The position numbers and the translations under genes are program-made. From assembly GCF_014193255.1 (NCBI RefSeq), contig NZ_JACHZB010000004.1:388902-452901 (forward strand): DNA of 64,000 nucleotides. Direction: 5' to 3'. Shown piece after piece: positions 52,764-61,286 of the stretch (positions are counted from its first letter, which is position 1; every line of letters begins with the position of its first letter). Source of the DNA: Rhizobium sp. BK196. Lineage in GTDB: Bacteria; Pseudomonadota; Alphaproteobacteria; Rhizobiales; Rhizobiaceae. The notes beneath the pieces are model-generated. The model saw only the letters and a program-made list of their open reading frames with translations, was not told the origin of the DNA and ran no database searches.

Positions 52764-53579
52764 ATGAACATGTTGACGGAAGCAGCAGTTGAGAAGGCGC
52801 TGGACCAGAAAATGAGCAACGTCCCGTATAAGATGATCGGTCAGGATGTCTCCGTTTATTACGGTGACAAGCGCGCGCTTTTCGATGTCAATCTGAACAT
52901 CCGGGAAAACACCGTGACTGCCTTGATCGGCCCGTCCGGCTGCGGCAAGTCCACCTTCCTGCGGTCGCTGAACCGTATGAACGACACGATCGACGGCTGC
53001 CGCGTCACCGGCAAGATCTCGCTCGACGGTGAGGACATCTACGATCCTGACATCGACGTCGTCGAGCTCCGCGCCCGTGTCGGCATGGTGTTCCAGAAGC
53101 CGAACCCGTTCCCGAAGTCGATCTATGAAAACGTCTCCTACGGCCCGCGCATCCATGGCCTGGCCAAGTCGAAGGCCGACCTCGACCAGATCGTCGAGTC
53201 GAGCCTGCAGCGCGCCGGCCTCTGGAATGAGGTCAAGGATCGCGTGCACGAATCCGGCACCGGCCTTTCCGGCGGTCAGCAGCAGCGTCTGTGCATCGCA
53301 CGCGCCGTTGCCGTCAGCCCCGAAGTCATCCTGATGGACGAGCCCTGCTCGGCGCTCGATCCGATCGCGACCGCCAAGGTCGAAGAGCTGATCCACGAGC
53401 TGCGTGAAAACTACACAATCGTCATCGTGACGCATTCCATGCAACAGGCCGCACGCGTGTCGCAGCGCACGGCCATGTTCCACCTCGGCAACCTGGTCGA
53501 GGAGAACGATACCGACAAGATGTTCACCAATCCGGACGATTCGCGCACCCAGGACTATATCATGGGCCGGTTCGGCTGA
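52764..53579 (+). CDS. pstB: Phosphate ABC transporter ATP-binding protein PstB
   Basis: The 271-residue protein is a single ABC ATPase. It has Walker [20 protein letters not shown] (about residues 54-72), the PstB-specific [19 protein letters not shown], signature [14 protein letters not shown], Walker [14 protein letters not shown], and H-loop VTHSMQQA. It powers PstCA and takes part with PhoU in silencing PhoR. GGAG precedes ATG 52764, 14 bases after the pstA stop. Confidence 0.97.
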   Translation: MNMLTEAAVEKALDQKMSNVPYKMIGQDVSVYYGDKRALFDVNLNIRENTVTALIGPSGCGKSTFLRSLNRMNDTIDGCRVTGKISLDGEDIYDPDIDVVELRARVGMVFQKPNPFPKSIYENVSYGPRIHGLAKSKADLDQIVESSLQRAGLWNEVKDRVHESGTGLSGGQQQRLCIARAVAVSPEVILMDEPCSALDPIATAKVEELIHELRENYTIVIVTHSMQQAARVSQRTAMFHLGNLVEENDTDKMFTNPDDSRTQDYIMGRFG

Positions 53580-53623
53580 TTTTGGCGGTGTGAAGCCTTT
53601 CCGATTTTCGAGGACAAAGCCCC

Positions 53624-54337
53624 ATGGCATCGACACATATTTTTTCCGCCTATGACGACGATCTGAAATTCCTCTCCCGGCGCATCTCCGAGATGGGTGG
53701 CCTTGCCGAACAGATGGTCGGCGAGGCCGTCCGCGCGCTGGTCAACGGTGACACCGCGCTCGCTCAAAAGGTCATTTCCGACGATGTGATCCTCGATCAC
53801 ACCGAGCGCGAGATCAACGACAAGGCGATCGTGACGATCGCCCGCCGTCAGCCGATGGCCTCCGACCTTCGCGAGATCATGGGCTCGATCCGCATCGCCG
53901 CCGACCTCGAGCGCGTCGGCGATCTCGGCAAGAACACGGCAAAGCGCGTCATCGCGGTCCAGAGCACCGGCGTTCCGCGCAAGCTCGCCCGCGGTCTCGA
54001 GCATCTGTCCGAACTGGCGCTGGTCCAGCTCAAGGAAGTGCTCGACGTCTATACGACGCGCTCCGCTGACAAGGCCAAGTCCATCCGCGAGCGCGACGAC
54101 GAGATCGACGCCATGTACACCTCGCTGTTCCGCGAACTCCTGACCTACATGATGGAAGATCCGCGCAACATCACGAGCTGCACGCACCTGCTCTTCTGCG
54201 CCAAGAACATCGAACGTATCGGCGACCATGCGACCAACATCGCCGAGACGATCTATTACATGGCTACCGGCGCCCAGCCGGAGGGCGAGCGTCCGAAGGA
54301 CGACAGCTCCAACACCGTTGGTGCGGTGACGGAGTAA
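53624..54337 (+). CDS. phoU: Phosphate signalling/transport regulator PhoU
   Basis: The 237-residue all-helical protein has two PhoU repeats (about 15-100 and 120-210). Typical segments are the conserved FLSRRISEMGGLAEQMVGEA, LRMAS-like MASDLREIMGSIRIAADLERVGDLGKN, and later LLFCAKNIERIGDHATNIAE. Acidic ExxxD pairs that bind metal are visible in both. PhoU links PstB to PhoR and keeps PhoR off when phosphate is plentiful. It lies 44 bases after pstB. Confidence 0.97.
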   Translation: MASTHIFSAYDDDLKFLSRRISEMGGLAEQMVGEAVRALVNGDTALAQKVISDDVILDHTEREINDKAIVTIARRQPMASDLREIMGSIRIAADLERVGDLGKNTAKRVIAVQSTGVPRKLARGLEHLSELALVQLKEVLDVYTTRSADKAKSIRERDDEIDAMYTSLFRELLTYMMEDPRNITSCTHLLFCAKNIERIGDHATNIAETIYYMATGAQPEGERPKDDSSNTVGAVTE

Positions 54338-54466
54338 TTCTGAACTGCCGATGCTTGCGCGCCCGCGCTGGGGCGCGCAAGGGTCGCAGCCAATTCCGAG
54401 TTCCTGCATGATCCCTTGCTTAAATCACCCCCGGTTTAAGGATCGTGCATTAGGAGACTGACACGC

Positions 54467-55150
54467 ATGATCCCAAGAGTTGCAGTTGTTGAAGATGAGG
54501 AGGCGCTGAGCGTGCTTCTCCGCTACAACCTCGAAGCCGAAGGTTTCGAGGTGGACACGATCCTCCGTGGCGACGAGGCCGAAATCCGGCTTCAGGAACG
54601 CACGCCGGACCTGCTCATCCTGGATTGGATGCTGCCGGGCGTTTCCGGTATCGAGCTTTGCCGCCGGCTGCGCATGCGGCCGGAAACCGAGCGTCTGCCG
54701 ATCATCATGCTGACGGCGCGCGGTGAAGAGAGCGAGCGTGTTCGCGGTCTTTCGACCGGCGCGGACGATTATGTCGTCAAGCCCTTCTCCACGCCGGAAC
54801 TCGTTGCCCGCGTCAGAGCGATGCTGCGCCGCGCCCGCCCGGAGGTTCTCTCCACGGTTCTGAAGTGTGGCGATATCGAGCTCGACCGCGAAACGCATCG
54901 CGTTCATCGCAAGAGCCGCGAAGTCCGCCTCGGCCCGACCGAGTTCCGCCTGCTGGAATTCCTGATGTCGTCGCCGGGCAGGGTCTTTTCTCGTTCGCAG
55001 CTGCTTGACGGCGTCTGGGGCCACGATATCTACGTGGACGAACGCACCGTCGACGTCCATGTCGGTCGCCTGCGCAAGGCGCTGAACTTCTCCAACATGC
55101 AGGATGTCATCCGTACCGTCCGCGGCGCAGGATATTCCATGGAAGCTTAA
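54467..55150 (+). CDS. phoB: Phosphate regulon response regulator PhoB
   Basis: The 227-residue protein has a receiver domain (residues 1-120), with acidic pocket D10/E11, phospho-acceptor D53 in LLILDWMLPG, and VVKPFSTPEL carrying the conserved lysine. An OmpR-type winged helix follows (about 130-227, RETHRVHRKSREVRLGPTEFRLLEFLM and DERTVDVHVGRLRKAL, read as parts). It binds Pho boxes such as the one upstream of pstS. AGGAGA lies before ATG 54467. It ends the phoR-pstSCAB-phoUB locus. Confidence 0.96.
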   Translation: MIPRVAVVEDEEALSVLLRYNLEAEGFEVDTILRGDEAEIRLQERTPDLLILDWMLPGVSGIELCRRLRMRPETERLPIIMLTARGEESERVRGLSTGADDYVVKPFSTPELVARVRAMLRRARPEVLSTVLKCGDIELDRETHRVHRKSREVRLGPTEFRLLEFLMSSPGRVFSRSQLLDGVWGHDIYVDERTVDVHVGRLRKALNFSNMQDVIRTVRGAGYSMEA

Positions 55151-55159
55151 TCCGAGTGA

Positions 55160-55325
55160 TCGGAGGTCCAGACGGGTCGCTCGCTTGCCGGGCGGCCCGT
55201 TTGCTTATCTGGTGCCCTACTCAAGATACGGCGGTGAGTAGGCTCGCCCTGTCCGTCGAACTTGAAGTGACCTGTCTCGACGAAGCCCAGCTTCTCATGA
55301 AGAGCCGACACCAGTCGCCGGAAAG
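55160..55325 (-). pseudogene. GNAT acetyltransferase C-terminal remnant
   Basis: On the minus strand, near 55302 down to 55240, a frame reads ALHEKLGFVETGHFKFDGQG. This is the C-terminal ExLGF core of phosphinothricin-type GNAT acetyltransferases. The rest of the domain is missing and no start is present, so it is a decayed fragment between phoB and the ProC-like gene. Otherwise the 198 bases from 55151 to 55348 hold nothing recognisable. Confidence 0.5.
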
Positions 55326-55348
55326 CGAACTTCGAGAGGATCTGCCTT

Positions 55349-56140
55349 CTACAGACGGATGCGTGCAAGAATCCGATCAAGAGCCTTCTGCAGAGCCGCC
55401 GTGCCGCCGAACTCGCGAAAGTCTTCGAGCACCTGTTCATTCAATCCGCCCTTGGTCGAATGCTCGCCGATGAGTTCATCGAAACTCGCGACAGGTTTTA
55501 AGCGGGCAGCATGGGCGAGGCCGGAAAACAATTGACGGAGGTAGGCGTCGCCAGCTGGTCTCGAGAGCCCCTGGCTCTGCAGCCAGCTCGACGTCGCGTC
55601 CAGCATGCCGAAATAGGTGGCCATCAGGCAGCTGGCCACCGCGAGAAGTTCGAACTCCTGCTTGTCTTCAACCTGGATCGCCGTTCCGAGCGCCGAAAAG
55701 AGGGTGTGGGAAACCTCGTCGGGCGGGTAGATCGCGGTCGCCCCTTGGAGATCTGCGACGAACGGAAGTGGAATTGCCAGGCTTAGGTGGTGAACGGGCT
55801 GATCGATCCACGCCAGCAGTTGATCGATTGGCGTGGCCGCGACAAAGCTGATGACATGGTGGTCCGGCCGAAATCGGAGCGAGCGGATGACCTCCTCGGC
55901 AATTTGCGGCCTCACGGCCATGAATACGAGATCGGATCGGTCGAGAACATCCTGGTTGCCCAAAGCGATCGACACATTCCGGTTTGCCGCCGCGAGGCGG
56001 CCTGCGACGCTTGCGCTACGCGGGGACAGCACGATCGGCGTGTCGCAAAAAGCTGTCTTGCCCAGTCCGGTGACGACGGCCTCGGTAATCGTGCCCGTCC
56101 CAACGAACCCCATTGTCATCCGCTTTGGATCGATTTTCAT
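55349..56140 (-). CDS. Pyrroline-5-carboxylate reductase-like protein (ProC family)
   Basis: The 263-residue protein has an N-terminal Rossmann fold with TMGFVGTGTITEAVVTGL (residues 9-26) and VFMAVRPQIAEEVIRSL, then a helical dimerisation domain. The C-terminal ProC signature region reads LFSGLAHAARLKPVASFDELIGEHSTKGGLNEQVLEDF, close to the PGGTT-type motif but with HSTKGGLNE in its place. It may be a true P5C reductase for proline or a paralogous NAD(P)-dependent imine reductase; the altered signature argues for caution. ATG 56140 is preferred, with AGGGG upstream. Confidence 0.82.
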   Translation of the reverse strand: MKIDPKRMTMGFVGTGTITEAVVTGLGKTAFCDTPIVLSPRSASVAGRLAAANRNVSIALGNQDVLDRSDLVFMAVRPQIAEEVIRSLRFRPDHHVISFVAATPIDQLLAWIDQPVHHLSLAIPLPFVADLQGATAIYPPDEVSHTLFSALGTAIQVEDKQEFELLAVASCLMATYFGMLDATSSWLQSQGLSRPAGDAYLRQLFSGLAHAARLKPVASFDELIGEHSTKGGLNEQVLEDFREFGGTAALQKALDRILARIRL

Positions 56141-56369
56141 TGGGACCCCTGACCGACTGTTGCGCCGCGCTGCTCGACGAGAATACCGCATCTGTATCAG
56201 AAAATCGCGTTACAGCGCCATCATCACCATTCCATGCCTGTTGAGGGCTGAAACGCATTCGCGGCGTTGGCCGCATAACTTTCGCATCTTCCGGCATGGT
56301 GTACGGCCGGCAAGGATCAGCCTCTGGCAGACAGTCTTGGCCACGAGCCGTTTCCAGCCCTATGCCGGC

Positions 56370-56404
56370 AAAAAATCACCCCTCCGCGCATCGGCGAGGA
56401 GGGG
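56370..56404 (-). terminator. Rho-independent terminator of gcrA
   Basis: Arms CCCCTCC (56379-56385) and GGAGGGG (56398-56404), extended by an inner CGC/GCG pair, are followed on the minus strand by GATTTTTT. It lies 35 bases after the gcrA stop. The bases from 56141 to 56369 contain no gene I can support. Confidence 0.85.
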
Positions 56405-56438
56405 CAATAGTACGTTGAGTCTGTTGGAAGATCGCGGG

Positions 56439-56969
56439 TCAGCCGACCCGGACAGCCTTGCGGCGCTCGCTCACCGGCTGGTATGCGAGGCGCTGATGGT
56501 AGCTGCAGTAGGGCGACGAGTCCGTAGAGTCGCAACCGCAAAAATAGAAGTCATCCTTCATCGGATCGCCGACCGGCCACTTGCAGGTGCGCTCCGTCAG
56601 TTCCGTCAGGCCGAGGCGACGCGAAATCGGCACGACCACATTTTTGGCCGGCACATATTCCATTTCCTCGGCGGTTTCGATCTCGATCTCTTCCTTCAGC
56701 ATCGTCGCGCCCTGCTGGCGCGTTACGGTGCGGGTAGCGATGCGAGATGCATAGTTCGGGGCGCGGGGCGCCGAGGTCGGGCGCTTCGGCGCGCGCGCCG
56801 CGGTTGCCGTGCCGCCGGCCTTGGCGCGGCCGGGAAGACTGAGCCGGTGAACCTTGCCGATAACGGCGTTTCTACTCACACCGCCAAGCTGCGCTGCGAT
56901 CTGGCTGGCGCTCAACCCCTCCGACCAAAGCTTCTTGAGCTTCTCGACACGCTCGTCTGTCCAGTTCAT
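56439..56969 (-). CDS. gcrA: Cell cycle regulator GcrA
   Basis: The 176-residue protein begins MNWTDERVEKLKKLWSEGLS and SASQIAAQLGGVSRNAVIGK, the GcrA N-terminal HTH that binds promoters methylated at GANTC and RNA polymerase sigma-70. A low-complexity alanine/arginine linker follows, then the C-terminal segment TCKWPVGDPMKDDFYFCGC with two further cysteines (SSPYCSYH). Together with CcrM, CtrA and DnaA it drives the alphaproteobacterial cell cycle. ATG 56969 has GGAGA 9 bases upstream. Its own upstream region carries a cluster of GANTC sites. Confidence 0.95.
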   Translation of the reverse strand: MNWTDERVEKLKKLWSEGLSASQIAAQLGGVSRNAVIGKVHRLSLPGRAKAGGTATAARAPKRPTSAPRAPNYASRIATRTVTRQQGATMLKEEIEIETAEEMEYVPAKNVVVPISRRLGLTELTERTCKWPVGDPMKDDFYFCGCDSTDSSPYCSYHQRLAYQPVSERRKAVRVG

Positions 56970-57003
56970 TGCCCTGTCTCCACCTTTCGCGTTGGTGATG
57001 GCA

Positions 57004-57192
57004 GAATCCCTCACCGTTGCCTCGAAAGTTTCCGAAGCAAGAAACGCCTGATCAATTTTGGTGACTAGTTCCGCCGCATGCAGTCTAGTAATTGAACTTT
57101 AACCTAGTGTGAGCCTGACTCTGTGACAAGAGTCGCACGAATCCGATGAATCCGAATTCGAGGTTTTCCCCAACTTGCTTCCCGGTAGAGTC
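57004..57192. promoter_or_regulatory. Cluster of six GANTC (CcrM) sites upstream of gcrA
   Basis: GANTC occurs at 57004, 57117, 57130, 57139, 57148 and 57188, six times in 189 bases where less than one is expected by chance. Four lie within 36 bases. CcrM methylation state there could time gcrA (minus strand) or the divergent argD transcript to replication-fork passage. The sites are directly visible; regulation is inferred from known alphaproteobacterial biology. Confidence 0.8.
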
Positions 57193-57269
57193 ATTTCTGC
57201 AACATTAGCTGTTGATAGACCTGTAAAGCCGATTTGAGGCTTGACGCATGCGCTAAATCCTCAGTTTTG

Positions 57270-57296
57270 TTGACATTGCAGTGCGGAAAGTAAATA
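57270..57296 (+). promoter_or_regulatory. Probable sigma-70 promoter of argD leader
   Basis: TTGACA at 57270-57275 and TAAATA at 57291-57296 (15-base spacing; AAATAG one base on gives 16) resemble a housekeeping promoter directed toward argD. The predicted start lies immediately before the hairpin at 57305-57327. Confidence 0.55.
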
Positions 57297-57304
57297 GTGC
57301 TCCC

Positions 57305-57334
57305 TGCCGCCGCGAGGCGGCATTTTTAATTTTT
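57305..57334 (+). terminator. Intrinsic-terminator hairpin in the argD leader
   Basis: A perfect 7-bp GC stem, TGCCGCC (57305-57311) with GGCGGCA (57316-57322), has a GCGA loop and is followed by TTTTTAATTTTT. No plus-strand gene precedes it, because gcrA is divergent. It therefore ends either a small RNA made from the intergenic region or acts as a leader attenuator for argD. Confidence 0.8.
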
Positions 57335-57393
57335 CGGACCTGGTTTTCTTAGCCGGAGTCCATTGTCTCAGAGCCTGACCAGGAGATTGCGCC

Positions 57394-58593
57394 ATGGCTG
57401 AAGCCTCGCCGCTTTATGATACCTATTCTCGTGCCCCATTGCGGTTCGAGCGAGGTGAAGGCGTCTGGCTGATCACCGAAACCGGCGAGCGATATCTGGA
57501 TTTCGGCGCGGGCGTTGCGGTCACCTCCGTGGGGCATGGCAATCCCCATGTCGTGGCTGCCCTCAAGGATCAGGCCGACAAGGTCTGGCATCTCTCCAAT
57601 ATCTATGAGGTGCCGGGACAGGAGAAGCTTGCCAAGCGCCTGACGGATGCTACTTTCGCCGACAAGGTGTTTTTCACCAATTCCGGCGCCGAGGCTCTCG
57701 AATGCGCCATCAAGACGGCGCGCCGCTACCAGTTCTCCAAGGGCCACCCGGAGCGCTTCCACATCATTACTTTCGAAGGCGCCTTCCACGGCCGCACGCT
57801 TGCAACCATCGCCGCCGGCGGTCAGGAGAAGTATCTCGAAGGTTTCGGCCCGAAGACCCCGGGCTTCGATCAGGTTCCCTTCGGCGATATCGAGGCCGTG
57901 CGCGCCGCGATTACCGACAAGACGGCCGGCATCCTCATCGAGCCTGTGCAGGGTGAGGGTGGTGTCCGCCCGGCGACGCCTGAATTCATGAGGGCGCTCC
58001 GCCAGCTCTGCGACGAGCACGGCCTGCTCCTCATCCTCGACGAAGTCCAGACCGGCGTCGGCCGTACCGGCAAGCTCTTCGCCCATGAATGGTCGGGTAT
58101 AACGCCCGACATCATGGCCGTTGCCAAGGGCATCGGCGGCGGCTTCCCGCTTGGCGCCTGCCTGGCGACGGCAGAAGCAGCCTCGGGCATGAAGGCCGGC
58201 ACGCATGGCTCCACCTATGGCGGCAATCCGCTGGCCATGGCTGTCGGCAACGCGGTCCTCGATGTCATACTGGCTGACGGCTTCCTGCAGCACGTGCGCG
58301 ATGTCACCCTCGTCTTCCGCCAGGGCCTTGCCTCGCTCAAGGATCGCTATCCCGATGTGATCGAAGACATCAGGGGCGAAGGCCTGCTGCTCGGCATCAA
58401 GGCTGCCATTCCCTCGGCCGAGCTGCTGAAGGAAATTCGCGCTGCACACCTTCTGGCGATCCCGGCAGGCGATAATGTCATCCGTCTGCTGCCGCCGCTG
58501 GTCGTAACCGCGGAGGAGGCGCGCGAGGGGATTTCCCGTCTCGAACGCGCCGCCGAAAGCATCCGTGCCGCCAAGGTCAAGAAGACCGCTTGA
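57394..58593 (+). CDS. argD: Acetylornithine aminotransferase
   Basis: ArgD converts N-acetylglutamate semialdehyde to N-acetylornithine with PLP, using glutamate. The 399-residue protein is a class III aminotransferase. It has [17 protein letters not shown] (PLP-phosphate contacts), the [17 protein letters not shown] segment, [20 protein letters not shown], and the PLP lysine at about K245 in [15 protein letters not shown]. The ArgD-type [10 protein letters not shown] is present. AGGAGA precedes ATG 57394. argF follows 45 bases later, so they form an arginine operon with the leader hairpin upstream. Confidence 0.96.
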   Translation: MAEASPLYDTYSRAPLRFERGEGVWLITETGERYLDFGAGVAVTSVGHGNPHVVAALKDQADKVWHLSNIYEVPGQEKLAKRLTDATFADKVFFTNSGAEALECAIKTARRYQFSKGHPERFHIITFEGAFHGRTLATIAAGGQEKYLEGFGPKTPGFDQVPFGDIEAVRAAITDKTAGILIEPVQGEGGVRPATPEFMRALRQLCDEHGLLLILDEVQTGVGRTGKLFAHEWSGITPDIMAVAKGIGGGFPLGACLATAEAASGMKAGTHGSTYGGNPLAMAVGNAVLDVILADGFLQHVRDVTLVFRQGLASLKDRYPDVIEDIRGEGLLLGIKAAIPSAELLKEIRAAHLLAIPAGDNVIRLLPPLVVTAEEAREGISRLERAAESIRAAKVKKTA

Positions 58594-58638
58594 TAGGACA
58601 ATGCCCCGCCCGCTGGCGGGTGTAGCAGGTAACGAACA

Positions 58639-59556
58639 ATGGCTTCCCCCAAACACTTCCTCGATCTCTCCGCAGTCACCGCATCCGACCTCAGAACCAT
58701 CATGGAGGATGCCAAGCTGCGAAAGCAGGCTTTCAAGGCGGGTTCCGCCGACAAGCCGCTCGCCGGCAAGATGCTCGCCATGATCTTCGAGAAGCCGTCC
58801 ACGCGAACCCGCGTCTCCTTCGATGTCGGCATGCGCCAGCTCGGCGGCGAGACGCTGTTCCTGTCGGGTACGGAAATGCAGCTCGGGCGCGCCGAGACGA
58901 TCGGCGACACCGCCAAGGTTTTGTCCCGCTATGTCGATGCGATCATGATCCGCACGACCGAGCACAGCCGGATGCTGGAGCTCGCCGAGCATGCCACGGT
59001 GCCTGTCATCAATGCGCTGACGGACGATACCCATCCCTGCCAGATCATGGCCGATATCATGACCTTCGAAGAGCATCGCGGCCCGATCAAGGGCAAGACG
59101 ATCGCCTGGACGGGCGACGGCAACAACGTGCTGCATTCGCTGGTCGAAGGGGCTGCCCGCTTCGGCTATCGCATGAACATGGCCGTACCCCTTGGTTCCG
59201 AGCCGAAGGATCACTATCTGAACTGGGCCCGCAATGAGGGCGCCGAAATCATGCTTTACCATGATGCCGACCGTGCGGTCGCCGGCGTCGATTGCGTGGT
59301 GACCGATACCTGGGTCTCCATGAATCAGGAACATCGGGCTCGCGGTCACAATGTCTTCCAGCCTTATCAGGTCAATGCGCATTTGATGGCGCAGGCCGGC
59401 AAAGACGCATTGTTCATGCATTGCCTTCCCGCTCATCGCGGTGAGGAGGTGACGGACGAGGTGATCGATGGCCCGCAGTCCGTGGTCTTCGATGAAGCGG
59501 AAAACCGTCTTCATGCGCAGAAGTCGATTCTTGCTTGGTGCCTGGGCGCGATCTGA
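58639..59556 (+). CDS. argF: Ornithine carbamoyltransferase
   Basis: ArgF joins ornithine and carbamoyl phosphate to give citrulline. The 305-residue protein holds the carbamoyl-phosphate motif [12 protein letters not shown] (S-T-R-T at about residues 54-57), the ornithine/catalytic HPCQ in [11 protein letters not shown] and HCLP in [13 protein letters not shown] with the catalytic cysteine, and DTWVSMNQE. It is 45 bases after argD, with a GGTAACGAACA leader and no terminator between, so co-transcribed. hslO follows after 91 bases. Confidence 0.97.
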   Translation: MASPKHFLDLSAVTASDLRTIMEDAKLRKQAFKAGSADKPLAGKMLAMIFEKPSTRTRVSFDVGMRQLGGETLFLSGTEMQLGRAETIGDTAKVLSRYVDAIMIRTTEHSRMLELAEHATVPVINALTDDTHPCQIMADIMTFEEHRGPIKGKTIAWTGDGNNVLHSLVEGAARFGYRMNMAVPLGSEPKDHYLNWARNEGAEIMLYHDADRAVAGVDCVVTDTWVSMNQEHRARGHNVFQPYQVNAHLMAQAGKDALFMHCLPAHRGEEVTDEVIDGPQSVVFDEAENRLHAQKSILAWCLGAI

Positions 59557-59647
59557 ACCATAATCGGATGTCGCGAGTCCAAAACTCGCGGCTGCGCAAG
59601 CAGCCGGTACGCTGGCCGGCTGCTCTGACAAAACAGGAGTGAAAGCC

Positions 59648-60640
59648 ATGGCAGAAGCTGCCGCCGCTCTCGGCGAGTTCGATTTCGCCGGCGATGATCA
59701 CGTCGTCCCCTTCCAGGTGGAAGGGCTGGATGTGCGCGGTCGCGCCGTCCAGCTCGGCCCGATGCTGGATTCAATCCTCGAACGCCATCATTACCCCACG
59801 CCCGTCGCCCGCCTTCTGGCGGAGGTGGTCGTGCTCACGGTGCTTCTCGGCACCTCGCTGAAGTTCGAGGGCAAATTCACGGTCCAGACCAAAAGCGACG
59901 GTCCCGTCGATCTCCTGGTCGCCGATTTTTCGACGCCGGAAAATGTCCGGGCCTACGCCCGCTTCGATCAGGCCTTGCTCGACAGGGCGATTGCTGCAGG
60001 CGAAACCGAGCCGGAACAGCTTCTCGGCAAGGGCGTGCTCGCCTTCACCATCGATCAGGGCAAGTTCAGCCAGCCTTATCAGGGCATTGTCGCGCTTGAC
60101 GGTACCTCGCTGGAAGATATTGCCGGTGTCTATTTCCGTCAGTCGGAGCAGATCCCGACACGTGTGCGCCTCGCCGCCGCCGAACTCTTCGACCGCGACG
60201 AGAACGGCAAGCCGCGTCACCGCTGGCGGGCAGGGGGCCTCGTCGCCCAGTTCCTGCCGGAAGCGCCGGAGCGCATGCGTCAGCCCGATCTTCACGGCGG
60301 CGATGGCGATACGCGTGAAGGCGCGCATGTTGAGGATGATGCCTGGACGGAAGCCCGTTCGCTCGTTGAAACGGTCGATGCCGACGAACTGACCGATCCG
60401 CAGGTCGGCACGGAACGCCTGCTCTTCCGCCTCTTCCACGAGCGCGGCGTGCGTGTCTACGATCCGCGTGCCGTCTATGATCGCTGCAGCTGTTCGAGGG
60501 AAAAGATCGGCGGCGTGTTGAAAGGCTTCAGCGCCGAGGAGATCGAGGAGAGCCAGGAAAACGGCGAGATCGCCGTGACCTGCGAATTCTGCTCCACGAC
60601 CTATCGTTTCCCGGTGCAGGAAGTTGCGGCGGCGGAGTGA
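59648..60640 (+). CDS. hslO: Redox-regulated molecular chaperone Hsp33
   Basis: Hsp33 is a cytosolic holdase activated by oxidation of zinc-bound cysteines. The 330-residue protein has the N-terminal substrate domain (GRAVQLGPMLDSILERHHYP, then GLVAQFLPEAPER) and the C-terminal redox switch with C-x-C in YDRCSCSREKI and C-x-x-C in VTCEFCSTTY. An acidic insert around residues 215-235 (HGGDGDTREGAHVEDDAW) is seen in rhizobial versions. AGGAG eight bases before ATG 59648 decides the start over an in-frame GTG at 59639. Confidence 0.95.
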   Translation: MAEAAAALGEFDFAGDDHVVPFQVEGLDVRGRAVQLGPMLDSILERHHYPTPVARLLAEVVVLTVLLGTSLKFEGKFTVQTKSDGPVDLLVADFSTPENVRAYARFDQALLDRAIAAGETEPEQLLGKGVLAFTIDQGKFSQPYQGIVALDGTSLEDIAGVYFRQSEQIPTRVRLAAAELFDRDENGKPRHRWRAGGLVAQFLPEAPERMRQPDLHGGDGDTREGAHVEDDAWTEARSLVETVDADELTDPQVGTERLLFRLFHERGVRVYDPRAVYDRCSCSREKIGGVLKGFSAEEIEESQENGEIAVTCEFCSTTYRFPVQEVAAAE

Positions 60641-60648
60641 TCAAGGCC

Positions 60649-61041
60649 CTAATTGAGTACGCGCAGCAGGCCGGGTGAATCCAAGGAGAAGGCGGGTATC
60701 TCGACATCGAACATCTCGCCTTCGTCCGTTTCCATCTGATAGTGGCCGAACATCAGGCCGGATGGCGTATCCAGCGGGCAGCCCGATGAATATTCGTAGG
60801 TGTCTCCCGGCTGCAGCCGCGGCTGCTCGCCGACGACACCCGGGCCGCTGACCTCATCAATCTGCCCGTTCTGGTCGGTAATATTCCAGTAGCGGTTGAC
60901 GAGACGCACGGCTATGTCGGAGTTGTTGGCGATGACGACGCGATAACCCCAGACATAACGATCGTCGTCTGGATCGGATTGCTCCTCCAGATAAAAGGGT
61001 TCGACAACCACTTCGATGTCTCGTGTGAGGGCGCGATACAT
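60649..61041 (-). CDS. apaG: ApaG (CO2+/Mg2+ efflux-associated, Fn3-fold) protein
   Basis: The 130-residue protein is a complete Apa[61 protein letters not shown] and the C-terminal [11 protein letters not shown]. ApaG has an immunoglobulin-like fold and no settled enzyme activity; it is linked to cation tolerance and, in other bacteria, to ApaH. It is convergent with hslO, 8 bases apart. Upstream (61059-61078) is an imperfect inverted repeat, AAGATA with TATCTT, that may be part of its promoter control. Confidence 0.95.
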   Translation of the reverse strand: MYRALTRDIEVVVEPFYLEEQSDPDDDRYVWGYRVVIANNSDIAVRLVNRYWNITDQNGQIDEVSGPGVVGEQPRLQPGDTYEYSSGCPLDTPSGLMFGHYQMETDEGEMFDVEIPAFSLDSPGLLRVLN

Positions 61042-61214
61042 GCCTTACACCTTAGTCAAGATAAGTTACCCGTATCTTATAAGTGGCCCCATCCGTCAAG
61101 AAACGGCACAGTGATCACCGCTCCGCCACTCCCAGCTGCGCGGCCTTTCGTTCATTAAGCCTAACTCTCGGTGTTAATTTCAAGGCAAATGCCGCGGTCG
61201 CGGCATGATCCTTG

Positions 61215-61276
61215 GCGCTTTACACTTGAAGCGCACGCATCGGCTCTGAAAATCGATCTCGATTTTCAGAGCCGAT
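61215..61276. repeat. Intergenic double-hairpin repeat downstream of metZ
   Basis: Two hairpins lie side by side: GCGCTT (61215-61220) with AAGCGC (61229-61234), and a long one with 18-bp perfect arms, ATCGGCTCTGAAAATCGA (61239-61256) with its complement at 61259-61276 and a 2-base loop. This looks like a rhizobial palindromic intergenic repeat. It lies 11 bases after the metZ stop and could also act as its transcript end. Confidence 0.75.
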
Positions 61277-61286
61277 ATTGAGAAGA

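Noticed and set aside
57349..59649. 766-codon minus-strand open frame opposite argD and argF
   Set aside because: It is a mirror of two well-defined enzymes on the plus strand; long antisense frames are expected in high-GC DNA and the translation shows no family features.
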